Positions 38,898-48,436 of a stretch of DNA of 64,000 bases are shown one piece after another (the stretch's first letter is position 1; the number at the start of each line of letters is the position of its first letter). The position numbers and the translations under genes were made by a program. This stretch comes from Moraxella canis. GTDB lineage: Bacteria > Pseudomonadota > Gammaproteobacteria > Pseudomonadales > Moraxellaceae. Location: positions 1 through 64,000 of the forward strand of contig NZ_MUXT01000001.1 in the NCBI RefSeq assembly GCF_002014965.1. The letters run 5' to 3'. The notes under the pieces are model-generated. The model searched no databases. It had not been told where the DNA came from and saw nothing but the letters and a program-made list of their open reading frames with translations.

Positions 38898-40800
38898 GAT
38901 CAGCGTCCATCTTTGAAGTCTCTATATACGCCAAAGCCAAGCGTATTTCATTATAAGTATAAGTTTCTCGCAGCTCATCAAAGATCGGTCTGATCTTGAT
39001 CCCATCAGCAAATTCACCTCGGGCATCCAAATCGCATATCGCACCTTCAATCTCAGTGATCATCTCATCATCTGGGCGATAGTCTTGGATGGCATCAGTA
39101 CCCATGATTTTGCCAATATCCGCCACATGACCGATAATGGTTGAGACAGACAAACTGCGCTTGGCGGCAATCTCGTCTAAATCCAGCTTTTGCTGAACGA
39201 GTTCATAAGTTTCATTGACGGTGCTGGTCAGTCCATTGGCTTGGATTTGTCCTGCTTTGGCTTGATTTTGGGCTTTGGTTTTTTGGCTGAGCGCGCCTTG
39301 CTTTTTGAGCGCTCGAAATTTTTGGTTGGTGGCGATAACTTCAGGATTGGTCGTGCCGCCGCAAGCATGGATAAAGGCTTTATAAATCTCATCGAGCATC
39401 GACTCATCAAACACTTCAAAAGCCTTGGCGTGCTCAGAAGACAGCTCAATGAATCGCTGATCAATGCGCTGCACCCATTCATCTAGCAGCAAGCTTTTGA
39501 CATTAAAGCCAAGCAATTTTAGCCCATCTAGCGAGCGCAGGCGTGACAGCGCCACATAACCCTGCCCCATCTCAAAGGTCTTGGACAAGTCAATCTCAGC
39601 TGCATCCAAGGTCATGCCTTGGGATTTGTGTACCGTGATCGCCCAAGCTAAGCATAAAGGCACTTGGGTATAGCTTGCAAGCACAGTGCCATCCTTATCC
39701 TCAACTGTCCACTCTTCAGGCTCAGCAGCCACTTCGCCGCCAGTATTGTGCCGAACCAAAGGATATGCCGTTTCGGTAATTTCATCATCTGCATTTTTAT
39801 AGGCTTTGCCCGATACGCCAATAAAGCCGATCACTTCACCCATCGTACCATTATACACGCCCAAAAGCGGCAGATTTTTGACGAACATCACCTTAGCGCC
39901 GATCGCAAGCGTCAGCTCATCAGGGGCGCGGACACTCTTTGACAGTGAGTCTTGCAAGGGTTTTTCGCCCATTTTGGCGGCACTATACGTAATAGTCTTA
40001 GCGGTCAATTCATTGAGCTGCTTTTGATTGATACTATCAACATCGGCATTATGCGTATAAAGTCTTGTGCGGTTCAAATCAATGGTATGAGCTTGGGTTG
40101 ATGTCAGCACATCGATCGCCTGCTGCGTCACTGTTTGACTGCGGATTTGGTTTAAAATCTCATTCAAAGATAAACCAAAGCGCTGCTTTTCATCGCCGCC
40201 CGTTTGGCGATGCTGCTCGGTGAGATAACAAATTTGAAATTTACACTCAAGCCAAGCCTGCGACATAAAGGCGTATTTTTCTTTCGATGTTTCACCTTTA
40301 TCGCCAATCGGTGGTAGCTGAAAAAAATCCCCCGAAAAAATCACCTGAACGCCCCCAAAAGGCATCTCATTTTTTCGAAAATGCTTTAAAACTTGATTGA
40401 TCGTGTCAACTTGCTTGGCGTGCAGCATGGAGATTTCATCAATGATAAGCACCTTGGTATTTTTGATGCGCTCAAGGTAGTCATCACGCGTGGCAAGCCT
40501 TTGGACATTGACTTTATCAAACTCATTTTGGATGCCGATACCCGACCATGCATGAATTGTCATGCCATTCATGTGAGTTGATGCGATGCCCGTGCTGGCA
40601 GTCACTGCCACAGGAATTTGGCGCACTCGCAAATACTCAATGTACTGATTGAGCACATAGGTTTTACCTGCGCCTGCTTGACCTGTCAAAAAAACATTTT
40701 GCCCTGTCTTTAAAATCGCAAAGGCGGTCTCTTGTTTCATAGCATCAACTTGATTGATTGAATTTGATTGAGTTTGAGATGATTTGTCTTCTGCATCCAT
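38884..40800 (-). CDS. PIF1-like DNA helicase with C-terminal HTH domain
   Basis: A 638-residue superfamily 1 helicase. Walker A is GQAGAGKTYV (about 39-48), motif Ia is TASTGIAS, Walker B is VLIIDEISML, motif III is FSGDFFQLPP and motif VI is ALSRLRSL. An AAITVHKSQGMTLD-type motif V is present. About 120 C-terminal residues form a helix-turn-helix-like module (LDEIAAKRSLSVSTIIGHVADI), resembling the helicase C-terminal domain of RecQ and of this bacterial Pif1 group. PIF1 enzymes unwind G-quadruplexes and stalled forks. The ATG has GAGGGTGA upstream. It shares 14 bases with the following epd. Naming it recD2 would be wrong because the RecD-specific N-terminal domains are missing. Confidence 0.88.
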   Translation of the reverse strand: MDAEDKSSQTQSNSINQVDAMKQETAFAILKTGQNVFLTGQAGAGKTYVLNQYIEYLRVRQIPVAVTASTGIASTHMNGMTIHAWSGIGIQNEFDKVNVQRLATRDDYLERIKNTKVLIIDEISMLHAKQVDTINQVLKHFRKNEMPFGGVQVIFSGDFFQLPPIGDKGETSKEKYAFMSQAWLECKFQICYLTEQHRQTGGDEKQRFGLSLNEILNQIRSQTVTQQAIDVLTSTQAHTIDLNRTRLYTHNADVDSINQKQLNELTAKTITYSAAKMGEKPLQDSLSKSVRAPDELTLAIGAKVMFVKNLPLLGVYNGTMGEVIGFIGVSGKAYKNADDEITETAYPLVRHNTGGEVAAEPEEWTVEDKDGTVLASYTQVPLCLAWAITVHKSQGMTLDAAEIDLSKTFEMGQGYVALSRLRSLDGLKLLGFNVKSLLLDEWVQRIDQRFIELSSEHAKAFEVFDESMLDEIYKAFIHACGGTTNPEVIATNQKFRALKKQGALSQKTKAQNQAKAGQIQANGLTSTVNETYELVQQKLDLDEIAAKRSLSVSTIIGHVADIGKIMGTDAIQDYRPDDEMITEIEGAICDLDARGEFADGIKIRPIFDELRETYTYNEIRLALAYIETSKMDADRDTK

Positions 40801-40813
40801 GTCTCACCCTCTC

Positions 40814-40847
40814 TACCAAAGCGCACTAAAATCCTGGCGCTTTGGTA
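40814..40847 (-). repeat. 11-bp hairpin between glnS and the helicase gene
   Basis: Arms 40814-40824 and 40837-40847 are perfect reverse complements. No T run follows on the minus strand. It sits just upstream of the helicase Shine-Dalgarno, so it may attenuate read-through from glnS or shape the mRNA. Confidence 0.5.
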
Positions 40848-40874
40848 AACTGTGGGCAACTGATGAGCGTGCAA

Positions 40875-42626
40875 TCACTCAGGCTTAAAGCTGTCTTTAA
40901 GCCCAACGATTTGATTAAATACTGGCAACGCTTGGGTATGCTCGGCGCTGTCAGCCACAAAATAGCTTTCGCGCTCAAACTGGAATCGCTCACCTGGATT
41001 GGCTTTTGCCAAATCAGGCTCAATCACAGCTTCATAAACCGTCAGCGAATTGGGATTTAGGTGCTTGCGAATCCACAGCTCATCAGCATCAGCACCAGAG
41101 TCATTGACATCCACAGCGTCTGTTATTTCATCATCTTCTAGTAGCAAATGCTCATACAAGCGCACCACTGCATTCACCCCGTGGCTTGCCGATACCCAAT
41201 GGATCACGCCTTTGACTTTGCGACCTTCTGGATTATTGCCCAGTGTATTTTCATCGATCGTCGCGATCAGTTCGACCACAGCGCCGCTTTCGTCTGTCTT
41301 ATGCTCTTCTACCTTGAGCACATAGCTGTTGCGCAAGCGGATTTCTGGATTACTTGGCGACAGACGCTTATAATCTGCCGGCGGCTCAATCTCATAATCT
41401 GTGGCATCAATGTAAATGGTTTTGGTGAACGGAATTTGGCGCATACCCATGTCCAAATGCGGATGCTTAGGCTGGGTCAGCCAAAGCACGTCACCATCAA
41501 ATTCTGCCACTGTTTTTTCATTTTTAAGCTCATTAAATTTGGCAACAGCGCTATCAAAATTGGTGATAGTCACTTTCAGTGGGCGTAGCACTGCCATTCC
41601 GCGCGCGGTGGTCTCTTCAAGCGACTTACGCACGCTAAACTCAAGCATACGATGATCAACCAAGCCATCAGATTTGGTGACGCCCACGCGTTCACAAAAA
41701 TCTCTCAAGCCTTCGGGCGTATAGCCGCGGCGACGCATACCTGCCACCGTCGGCATACGCGGATCATCCCAGCCAGACACCACACCCATATCCACCAAGC
41801 GCTTGAGCTTACGCTTAGAAGTTAGGGTATGATCAATGTTCAGACGGCTAAATTCATACTGACGTGGTGGGACGTCGAACCCAACTTTTTCGACTACCCA
41901 ATCATAAAATGGTCGATGATCTTCAAATTCAAGCGTGCACAGCGAGTGTGTGATTCCTTCATAAGCATCTGACAAAGGATGCGCAAAATCATACATCGGA
42001 TAGATGCACCACGTATCGCCCGTTTGGTGATGATGTGCGTGCATGACACGATAGATCACAGGATCGCGCATGTTCATGTTTGGGTGTGCCATATCAATCT
42101 TAGCACGCAAAACCGCTTCGCCATCGGCATATTTGCCCTGCTTCATATCCTCAAAACGAGCCAAATTCTCCTCAATGCTCGCCTCACGCTGCGGTGATGG
42201 CACGCCTGCTTCGGTGAATGAGCCACGATTGGCACGGATCTCATCAATGCTTTGTAGATCCACATACGCATCGCCTTGTTTGATCAGCTGAACTGCCCAG
42301 CCATACAGCTCATCAAAATAGCCTGACGCATAGCGCACATCGCCCGCCCACTCAAATCCAAGCCATCGAACGTCTTCTTTAATGCCATCAACAAAATCTT
42401 GTTTTTCAGCGGTGGGGTTAGTGTCATCAAATCTTAAATTACAAGCACCGCCAAATTCATTTGCCACGCCAAAATTTAGGCAGATCGATTTAACATGCCC
42501 AATGTGTAAATATCCGTTTGGCTCAGGCGGAAAGCGCGTCAAAATGCTATCATGCTTACCCGATGCCAAGTCATCACGGATAATTGCGCGAATAAAGTCA
42601 TTTTTTTCAGTCGGTTGTGTGCTCAT
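40875..42626 (-). CDS. glnS: Glutaminyl-tRNA synthetase
   Basis: Class I aminoacyl-tRNA synthetase of 583 residues that charges tRNA-Gln directly. The signature RFPPEPNGYLHIGHVKS is at about 31-47 and the KMSKS loop appears as TLTSKRKLKRLVD at about 265. The C-terminal anticodon-binding beta barrels are complete, ending in ALPVFNQIVGLKDSF. Presence of GlnS means that the organism need not rely on the GatCAB route for Gln-tRNA. The ATG has only a weak GGA upstream. Confidence 0.97.
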   Translation of the reverse strand: MSTQPTEKNDFIRAIIRDDLASGKHDSILTRFPPEPNGYLHIGHVKSICLNFGVANEFGGACNLRFDDTNPTAEKQDFVDGIKEDVRWLGFEWAGDVRYASGYFDELYGWAVQLIKQGDAYVDLQSIDEIRANRGSFTEAGVPSPQREASIEENLARFEDMKQGKYADGEAVLRAKIDMAHPNMNMRDPVIYRVMHAHHHQTGDTWCIYPMYDFAHPLSDAYEGITHSLCTLEFEDHRPFYDWVVEKVGFDVPPRQYEFSRLNIDHTLTSKRKLKRLVDMGVVSGWDDPRMPTVAGMRRRGYTPEGLRDFCERVGVTKSDGLVDHRMLEFSVRKSLEETTARGMAVLRPLKVTITNFDSAVAKFNELKNEKTVAEFDGDVLWLTQPKHPHLDMGMRQIPFTKTIYIDATDYEIEPPADYKRLSPSNPEIRLRNSYVLKVEEHKTDESGAVVELIATIDENTLGNNPEGRKVKGVIHWVSASHGVNAVVRLYEHLLLEDDEITDAVDVNDSGADADELWIRKHLNPNSLTVYEAVIEPDLAKANPGERFQFERESYFVADSAEHTQALPVFNQIVGLKDSFKPE

Positions 42627-42776
42627 AACTTATTGTCCATGGTGATCAGTTTTAAATGTCATAATTGAATTATTTTAGCATAATTTTAGGTCTTTAAGCA
42701 TGATTTTTATAAATCGAACACGCTTGGCAAATCATCATGCCCTTTAAATTTGCACAAGCACACCCCATGAATGTTA

Positions 42777-42785
42777 TGCTATAAT
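42777..42785 (+). promoter_or_regulatory. Extended -10 promoter of ppiB-lpxH
   Basis: TGC-TATAAT lies about 45 bases before the ppiB ATG. No -35 at the right distance is seen. Confidence 0.55.
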
Positions 42786-42829
42786 AAGCAAAATTTCATT
42801 CCATTCATTAATAGTTATAAGGATACTTC

Positions 42830-43339
42830 ATGGATATGCCAGTTGTAGAATTTGATACCACATTTGGTCAAATCAAAATCGAGCTAAACGCCGAAAAAGC
42901 CCCTGTTACCGTTGCCAATTTCCTTGATTATGTCGAGTCAGGTCATTATGATGGACTGATTTTTCATCGTGTGATCGACGGCTTTATGATTCAAGGCGGC
43001 GGTATGGACGCACAGATGAACGAAAAACGCACTGGTACCCCCATCAAAAACGAAGCCGATAATGGTCTAAAAAACACCGTCGGTAGCATCGCGATGGCGC
43101 GCACTTCTGATCCACATTCTGCCACGGCACAGTTTTTTATTAATGTCAAAGACAATGACTTTTTGAATTATTCAAGCCCAACACCGCAAGGCTGGGGCTA
43201 TGCTGTCTTCGGTCAAGTGATTGATGGCATGGATGTGGTCAATCAAATCAAAGGCGTGCCAACAGGTCGTTTTGGCTATCACGCTGATGTGCCAACTGAG
43301 CCTGTCGTCATCAACAGCGCCAAAGTCATCAATAAATAA
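42830..43339 (+). CDS. ppiB: Peptidyl-prolyl cis-trans isomerase B (cyclophilin)
   Basis: Cytoplasmic cyclophilin of 169 residues without a signal peptide. It catalyses isomerisation of Xaa-Pro bonds. Active-site strings [36 protein letters not shown] and [17 protein letters not shown] are all present. AAGGA at 42819-42823 sets ATG 42830, and a second ATG two codons on is less well spaced. It is separated from lpxH by one base, so the two genes form an operon, an order seen in related gammaproteobacteria. Confidence 0.96.
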   Translation: MDMPVVEFDTTFGQIKIELNAEKAPVTVANFLDYVESGHYDGLIFHRVIDGFMIQGGGMDAQMNEKRTGTPIKNEADNGLKNTVGSIAMARTSDPHSATAQFFINVKDNDFLNYSSPTPQGWGYAVFGQVIDGMDVVNQIKGVPTGRFGYHADVPTEPVVINSAKVINK

Positions 43340-43340
43340 T

Positions 43341-44138
43341 ATGCTGAGCGCTGATTATTTTTTTACCACAAGACCGTCTGAGATTCAGGCGGTTTTTGTT
43401 AGCGATTTGCATCTATCACCAATGACGCCTAAGCTTAGCGCGGCTTTTATCCAGTTGCTTGGTGACCTAAAACAGCTGCCTAATTTAGATTCGCTTTTTA
43501 TTTTGGGAGATTGGTTGGATGCTTGGCTGGGTGATGATACTTATGTATCGCTATCGCAGGCTGACAAAGCCAAGCATTGGCTTCATCCTGTGATTCTTGC
43601 GCTGAATGCTTTGGCGGATCATAAAGTGCAAATTTTTGTCATGCAGGGCAATCGTGATTTTATGATTCGTCAGGCGCTTTGTGATACGTTCAAAGGCGCG
43701 CTGATCCAAGAGCCTTATCCCATTCATACCACCCAAAGTCGCATTCGCTTGGAGCATGGCGACGCGCTGTGTACAGACGATATGAGCTATCAGCGTTATC
43801 GGTCTGTCATTCGCCATCCTGTGACGGGATTTATCTTAAATAGATTGCCGCTATCTGTGCGTAAAAAGCTCGCTGGCAATATTCAAGATACTTCCAAAAA
43901 CCAGAAAACCACCAAAGCTTTTGCCATCTTGGATGTCAATGAAGACGCAGTATCCGCTGCACTCAAGGAGTATGATATTTTATTACATGGGCATACCCAC
44001 CGCCCACATGTGCATCATTATGGTCATCAAGCGCGCATTGTGCTTGGGGATTGGCGCATGGAAGGGACTCAAGTCTGCGCAGAAATTGGCTTGATGATCG
44101 GTGAAGATTTGCAGCTTGCGCAATTTAAGCATGGCTAA
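43341..44138 (+). CDS. lpxH: UDP-2,3-diacylglucosamine diphosphatase
   Basis: Mn-dependent phosphoesterase of 265 residues that makes lipid X in lipid A synthesis on the inner membrane's cytoplasmic face. The metal ligands are in SDLHLS (D22, H24), LGDWLDAWLGDD, QGNRDFMI and HGHTHRP, the full set of the calcineurin-like family. ATG 43341 follows the ppiB stop by one base. A much longer frame exists, opening at 43221 inside ppiB, but its first 40 residues are nonsense for this family. No strong Shine-Dalgarno is seen, so translation is coupled to ppiB. Confidence 0.95.
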   Translation: MLSADYFFTTRPSEIQAVFVSDLHLSPMTPKLSAAFIQLLGDLKQLPNLDSLFILGDWLDAWLGDDTYVSLSQADKAKHWLHPVILALNALADHKVQIFVMQGNRDFMIRQALCDTFKGALIQEPYPIHTTQSRIRLEHGDALCTDDMSYQRYRSVIRHPVTGFILNRLPLSVRKKLAGNIQDTSKNQKTTKAFAILDVNEDAVSAALKEYDILLHGHTHRPHVHHYGHQARIVLGDWRMEGTQVCAEIGLMIGEDLQLAQFKHG

Positions 44139-44151
44139 TCTTGCAAATTTC

Positions 44152-44188
44152 AATAAAAAAGAGCGCAATACACGCTCTTTTTTTTATT
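44152..44188. terminator. Bidirectional terminator between lpxH and the YceI gene
   Basis: A GAGCG/CGCTC stem (44161-44165 and 44173-44177) is lengthened by runs of A on the left and eight T on the right. Confidence 0.88.
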
Positions 44189-44201
44189 CGCCAGGTAGGG
44201 A

Positions 44202-44780
44202 TTACTTACCTTTTTTGCTGGCTTCTACCTGAATGTCGATACGCACATCTTTAGGAATGCCCACATCCACCAAATAATTCATGCCCCACTTGGTGCGATC
44301 AACTGTCGCGGTAAAATCGCCACCACAAACTTCAGCATTCAAAATTGGGCTGTTATAGCAATTAAACTTAGTCGCTGTTAAAGTCACAGGATGGGTTTGA
44401 CCAAGTAAAGTTAAGTTACCTGACACAGACTGCAGTTTACGATTTGCGCCTGTCCCTGTGAAATAAAATTGATTTGAAACAAAACGCATGGTTGGATGCT
44501 GTTCAACATTGAACAAATTAGCCGCTTTTAGGTGCTGTGTAAATAGCGATGAAGGGGCTTTTAGGCTACCAACAGGAATACTGATATCGATTGAGCCTGT
44601 GCCTGCCGCACGGTCAAATTGCATCACGCCTGATAGCTCATAAAAGCCTGCCATGTTGGTTGAGGTGCCAAAATGGTCAATGCTAAAACGTGCGTTGGTG
44701 TGATATGGATCCAATTCATAAGTAGCCGCATTGGCAAAACCTGCCACAGCCAATAACGCGATTAAAGATAATTTTTTCAT
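44202..44780 (-). CDS. YceI-family periplasmic protein
   Basis: A 192-residue secreted lipocalin-like protein. The signal peptide MKKLSLIALLAVAGFANA is cleaved after residue 18. The mature part is an antiparallel beta barrel (TYELDPYHTNARFSIDHFG, later FDFR-type strands and AEVCGGDFTATVDRTKWGMNYLV). YceI proteins bind polyisoprenoids such as ubiquinone precursors. ATG 44780 is chosen by the GGAGTATG upstream and the signal peptide; an in-frame ATG lies eight codons earlier. Two Cys are in the mature protein (NCYNS and EVCGG), possibly a disulfide. Confidence 0.92.
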   Translation of the reverse strand: MKKLSLIALLAVAGFANAATYELDPYHTNARFSIDHFGTSTNMAGFYELSGVMQFDRAAGTGSIDISIPVGSLKAPSSLFTQHLKAANLFNVEQHPTMRFVSNQFYFTGTGANRKLQSVSGNLTLLGQTHPVTLTATKFNCYNSPILNAEVCGGDFTATVDRTKWGMNYLVDVGIPKDVRIDIQVEASKKGK

Positions 44781-45024
44781 AACATACTCCATGTGACTAG
44801 TCATTAATTTAGTGAAATCAAGGTAAACCCTGCGATTTCATCTTAACCAAAATCATATTAAATGACAAGTATCACTTTGGTGAAAAAATTGTTGCCAAAT
44901 CTGCAAATATTTACACAACAGTTGTTAATGTTTTAACATTTTTAAAAGTTTTGAAAATGAGCATCTGACTTATTGATACATTCAAATTTCATCTAGCTTT
45001 CACATTGAGTCAAATTATAATAAA

Positions 45025-45046
45025 AAAGCAGGTCAAAGCCTGCTTT
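45025..45046 (-). terminator. Terminator of orn
   Basis: An eight-base stem AAAGCAGG/CCTGCTTT (45025-45032 and 45039-45046) has a T run on the minus strand. Confidence 0.8.
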
Positions 45047-45050
45047 AAAA

Positions 45051-45638
45051 TCAATCCAGCAATTTAAAAAAATGCTCGCGATAATGGCGCAATTCACGAA
45101 TCGAATCTCGGATATCATCAAGCGCCAAATGTGTGCCTGTTTTTTGATACCCAGAGGCGACATCAGGACGCCAGCGGTAGCAAAGCTCTTTGACGCTTGA
45201 CACATCCAAGTTGCGATAGTGAAAATATCGCTCAAGCTTTGGCATTTGACGCGCCAAAAATCTGCGATCTTGGCAAATGGAATTACCGCACATCGGAGAG
45301 ATGCCTGCATCCACCCACTTTGATAAAAACTCGATCGTCTGTGCTTCAGCTTCAGCAAGCGTCGTCGTGCTACGGCGCACCCGATCAATCAAGCCTGACT
45401 GACCATGCTGATTTTTATTCCAATCATCCATACGATTTAAAATCACATCACCCACTTTGATCGCAAATACTGGTCCTTCGGCAAGAATGTTCAGATCATC
45501 ATCGGTCACGATGGTGGCAATCTCAATAATCTCATCGTGCTGCGTATCCAGACCTGTCATTTCTAGGTCAATCCAAATGAGTGCTTTTTTGGCTTTTGCA
45601 GAAGGTTTTGGGTGTTGAATTTTAATTTTATCAGTCAT
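45051..45638 (-). CDS. orn: Oligoribonuclease
   Basis: A 3'-5' exonuclease of the DEDDh family that degrades 2-5 nucleotide RNA and pGpG, and therefore completes c-di-GMP breakdown. It has 195 residues, with Exo I in [11 protein letters not shown] (about 22-32), Exo II in [11 protein letters not shown], and Exo III with H in [12 protein letters not shown]. The N-terminus carries about 18 basic residues not seen in E. coli Orn. AGGA precedes the ATG. Confidence 0.97.
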   Translation of the reverse strand: MTDKIKIQHPKPSAKAKKALIWIDLEMTGLDTQHDEIIEIATIVTDDDLNILAEGPVFAIKVGDVILNRMDDWNKNQHGQSGLIDRVRRSTTTLAEAEAQTIEFLSKWVDAGISPMCGNSICQDRRFLARQMPKLERYFHYRNLDVSSVKELCYRWRPDVASGYQKTGTHLALDDIRDSIRELRHYREHFFKLLD

Positions 45639-45751
45639 AAGTGCATCCTAAGTGATTTCAAGCATTCTATCACAGTACGCCTAAGCCTGCTATAAGCTCT
45701 TAAAAATTCAACAAAAATAACGGTGTTTGCGTCGTTTTATCAATAAAAGTT

Positions 45752-45760
45752 TGCTATAAT
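45752..45760 (+). promoter_or_regulatory. Extended -10 promoter of the DUF2062 gene
   Basis: TGC-TATAAT lies about 30 bases upstream of the ATG at 45791. No matching -35 is seen. Confidence 0.5.
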
Positions 45761-45790
45761 TTAGGCTTTATCTACACGATAGCCACCTCC

Positions 45791-46468
45791 ATGCCCAAGA
45801 ATAAGATTAAAGCCTGGTTACCCACGCCCGAAAAATTGCGCCAAAATCGTTTGATTGCGATATTTGCGCCTTTTTTGGCGGATCCTCGACTGTGGCAAAT
45901 CAATCGCAGCTCGTTGGGTCGAGCGGTTTATGTGGGTGTGCTGGCGGCTTTTTTTCCTTTGCCTGGCCAGATGCCACTTGCATTGATTGGCGCACTGCTC
46001 ACCCGAGCTAATATTCCGATGGCGATTGCACTGACTTGGATTACCAATCCTTTGACTGCCATTCCTGTTTTTTGGTTAGCGTATTCGCTGGGAGCGATAT
46101 TGCTTGGAGAGCCTACCATTGGGCTTAGGGCGATTGGCATGATCTTAACCGATTTTACCCTTTGGATGACCGCTGATGGCATTAATCCGCTTAAGGCGCA
46201 TCGGCATATTTTTTCGTGGCAAGCGATGGCGGTTGGGCTACTTTTATCCGCCATCATCACCAGTATCGTGCTTGGTTTGGCATTTCGCGCATTTTGGAAT
46301 TATCGGACTGTCAGAGATTGGCAAGCGCGCCACGGTTACAACGCCAATGCCCCCAAATTCAAACATCAAAAAGGTCATAAAAAGCGCGAGCAAGATCTAC
46401 AAAAACAAAATCTGCAAAATGAGCACGATCACACAAAAGTCGATAAAGGCGATAATTTTTCCATCTAA
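45791..46468 (+). CDS. DUF2062-family inner-membrane protein
   Basis: A 225-residue membrane protein with about three hydrophobic segments (46-62, 72-105, 155-173) and the DUF2062 signature GRAVYVGVLAAFFPLPGQM with ALTWITNPLTAIPVFWLAYSLG. The C-terminus (from about 190) is a basic and Gln-rich cytoplasmic tail. Family function is unknown. No Shine-Dalgarno precedes the ATG, which lies about 25 bases after the predicted transcription start. The gene ends without an obvious terminator, 337 bp upstream of metK. Confidence 0.8.
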   Translation: MPKNKIKAWLPTPEKLRQNRLIAIFAPFLADPRLWQINRSSLGRAVYVGVLAAFFPLPGQMPLALIGALLTRANIPMAIALTWITNPLTAIPVFWLAYSLGAILLGEPTIGLRAIGMILTDFTLWMTADGINPLKAHRHIFSWQAMAVGLLLSAIITSIVLGLAFRAFWNYRTVRDWQARHGYNANAPKFKHQKGHKKREQDLQKQNLQNEHDHTKVDKGDNFSI

Positions 46469-46805
46469 ATAGATACTTTATTATATTGACGCCTTATCAT
46501 TTATCCAAAGCATAACTTCTCAAAGATCACTCCGCCTAAGCAGCTTTCACTCATTTTAAAGAAGTATATTCCACCGCTTATTTTAATATGAATAATTTTC
46601 ATTGGTATTTATGGGCATTTTGGCGTATAATTTTCCACCAAATACCTTTTATTAATGATCACTCTACAATCATTGCCCCACTCTACAGTCGCAGACTGCA
46701 CCGTGATTTATTTTTACTTGTGTGAGCGGTATTTATTCTGTCAAGCCTAAAAAAGCCACCAGAATTTGCACAATTTTTATTTTATTTTTTATTAAGTGAA
46801 ACCTT
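46469..46805. other. Intergenic region and long 5' leader of metK
   Basis: The metK promoter candidate is at 46602-46631, giving a leader of about 170 bases. Two copies of CACTCTACA lie 19 bases apart (46660-46668 and 46679-46687). A small hairpin CAGTC/GACTG is at 46686-46698. An inverted repeat GGTATTT/AAATACC (46604-46610 and 46640-46646) brackets the promoter. No SAM riboswitch class that I know can be fitted to the leader by eye. Confidence 0.5.
46602..46631 (+). promoter_or_regulatory. Promoter candidate of metK
   Basis: TTGGTA (46602-46607) and TATAAT (46626-46631) with 18-base spacing. An inverted repeat GGTATTT/AAATACC overlaps the -35 and extends past the -10, which could be a repressor site. 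Confidence 0.5.
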
Positions 46806-47966
46806 ATGAACTACTCAGTATTTACTTCAGAATCAGTGAGCGAAGGTCATCCAGATAAGATGGCAGACCAAATCTCTGATGCCTTGCTTGATGCCATCTT
46901 GACTCAAGATAAAGATGCACGCGTCGCCTGTGAAACCTTAGTCAAGACAGGTGCTGTCGTCTTAGCGGGCGAGATCAGCACCCATGCCAATATTGATGTC
47001 GAAGCGATCGTGCGTGATACCGTCAATAAAATCGGCTACAATCACTCAGATTTGGGCTTTGATGGCTCGACTTGTGCGGTGATTAATATGATTGGCAAGC
47101 AGTCACCTGAGATTGCCCAAGGCGTTGACAGACAGCGCCCAGAAGACCAAGGCGCAGGTGACCAAGGTTTGATGTTTGGCTATGCCACCAACGAAACTGA
47201 TGTGCTGATGCCTGCTCCGATTCAGCTGAGCCATCGTCTGATGGAGCGTCAAGCTGAGCTGCGCAAAAATGGTACTTTGCCTTGGCTGCGTCCTGATGCC
47301 AAAGCTCAGGTGACTATGCATTATGACGATCAGTTCAAGCCTTTTGCTGTTGATGCACTGGTGTTATCGACGCAGCATGATCCTGAGATCAGCCAAAAGC
47401 AGCTGCAAGAAGCCGTCATGGAAGAAATTATCAAAAAAGTCATTCCATCTGAGCTACTGCATAAAGATACGCTTTACCACATCAATCCAACGGGCAAGTT
47501 CGTCATCGGTGGTCCTGTGGGCGATGCAGGTCTGACAGGTCGCAAAATCATCGTGGATACTTATGGCGGCATGGCGCGTCATGGCGGCGGTGCATTCAGT
47601 GGTAAAGACCCTTCCAAAGTCGATCGAAGCGCTGCTTATGCTGGACGCTATGTCGCCAAAAACATCGTCGCCTCAGGCTTGGCTGAGCGCTGTGAAGTAC
47701 AGGTGAGCTATGCAATCGGTGTGGCTGAGCCGACATCCATTTCGGTGAATACTTTTAATACCGGTAAAATCAGCGATACCGACATCGTCAAGCTGATTCG
47801 AGCGCATTTTGACCTGCGTCCGTATGGTATTACGCGTATGCTTGACTTACTACAGCCCATGTATGAAGTAACGGCAAGCTATGGTCATTTTGGTCGCCAA
47901 GGCTCAGATACTGCCTTTACTTGGGAAAAAACAGACAAAGCCGACTTGCTGCGCGCGGCGATCTAA
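46806..47966 (+). CDS. metK: S-adenosylmethionine synthetase
   Basis: Makes SAM from methionine and ATP. The 386 residues contain [21 protein letters not shown] at the start, [12 protein letters not shown] and the P-loop-like [19 protein letters not shown]. The end ...TFAWEKTD-type sequence is as in E. coli. With metF and ahcY it gives three methyl-cycle genes within 45 kb, though not in one operon. Shine-Dalgarno is weak (AAGTGA). Downstream lies a DUF3144 gene after 90 bases with its own good Shine-Dalgarno and no terminator between. Confidence 0.98.
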   Translation: MNYSVFTSESVSEGHPDKMADQISDALLDAILTQDKDARVACETLVKTGAVVLAGEISTHANIDVEAIVRDTVNKIGYNHSDLGFDGSTCAVINMIGKQSPEIAQGVDRQRPEDQGAGDQGLMFGYATNETDVLMPAPIQLSHRLMERQAELRKNGTLPWLRPDAKAQVTMHYDDQFKPFAVDALVLSTQHDPEISQKQLQEAVMEEIIKKVIPSELLHKDTLYHINPTGKFVIGGPVGDAGLTGRKIIVDTYGGMARHGGGAFSGKDPSKVDRSAAYAGRYVAKNIVASGLAERCEVQVSYAIGVAEPTSISVNTFNTGKISDTDIVKLIRAHFDLRPYGITRMLDLLQPMYEVTASYGHFGRQGSDTAFTWEKTDKADLLRAAI

Positions 47967-48056
47967 ATGACTCAGATAAGCCTTGAGCAAGCCAATCTCA
48001 AGGCTTATCACACACCAAATAGCCCAAAATCATCAAATCACCCAAAAGGATAGCAC

Positions 48057-48392
48057 ATGAGTGACACTAAAGAATTTAATGAAGAAGAATTCCAAGCGCA
48101 AATGAATGCGTTTTTTGAGCGTGCCGATGCTGTCATCACGCTTGCTAACAGCCAGCTTTCGCCATCATCACACGCTGGTCAAGTGGCAGCCAGCCTCAAT
48201 TATGCTGCCGCAAGATTTGCTGTCTCGGCGGCGACCATCGGCTTTGTTAAAGGTAGCGATCTTGCCAAAGAAAAAGATGACATCATCAAATTCTACACCG
48301 AAAAATACCAGCAAATGCTCTCTGAAAATCTAGAACAATATATCGAAAACTTTGACCAGTACACTCAGCTTGCCAAAGGGACACAGGCTTAA
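48057..48392 (+). CDS. DUF3144-family small protein
   Basis: A 111-residue soluble, mostly helical protein (NEEEFQAQMNAFFERADAVITLANSQL ... VAASLNYAAARFAVS). It matches DUF3144, a family found in gammaproteobacteria without a known function. AAAGGA precedes the ATG. It lies 90 bp after metK on the same strand with no terminator between, so cotranscription is likely. A terminator follows at once. Confidence 0.8.
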   Translation: MSDTKEFNEEEFQAQMNAFFERADAVITLANSQLSPSSHAGQVAASLNYAAARFAVSAATIGFVKGSDLAKEKDDIIKFYTEKYQQMLSENLEQYIENFDQYTQLAKGTQA

Positions 48393-48403
48393 AACTTCCA
48401 TAA

Positions 48404-48432
48404 AAAAAAGCAGGAAATCTTCCTGCTTTTTT
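48404..48432. terminator. Bidirectional terminator between DUF3144 and lolD
   Basis: A 12-base perfect stem (48404-48415 and 48421-48432) with a five-base loop, poly-A and poly-T at the base. Confidence 0.92.
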
Positions 48433-48436
48433 AAGT

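Noticed and set aside
46640..46700. Direct repeats of CACTCTACA as replication or phage iterons
   Set aside because: Only two copies, with no replication gene nearby.
46630..46805. A SAM riboswitch before metK
   Set aside because: The leader lacks the conserved core of any SAM riboswitch class I know. I keep it only as a structured leader.
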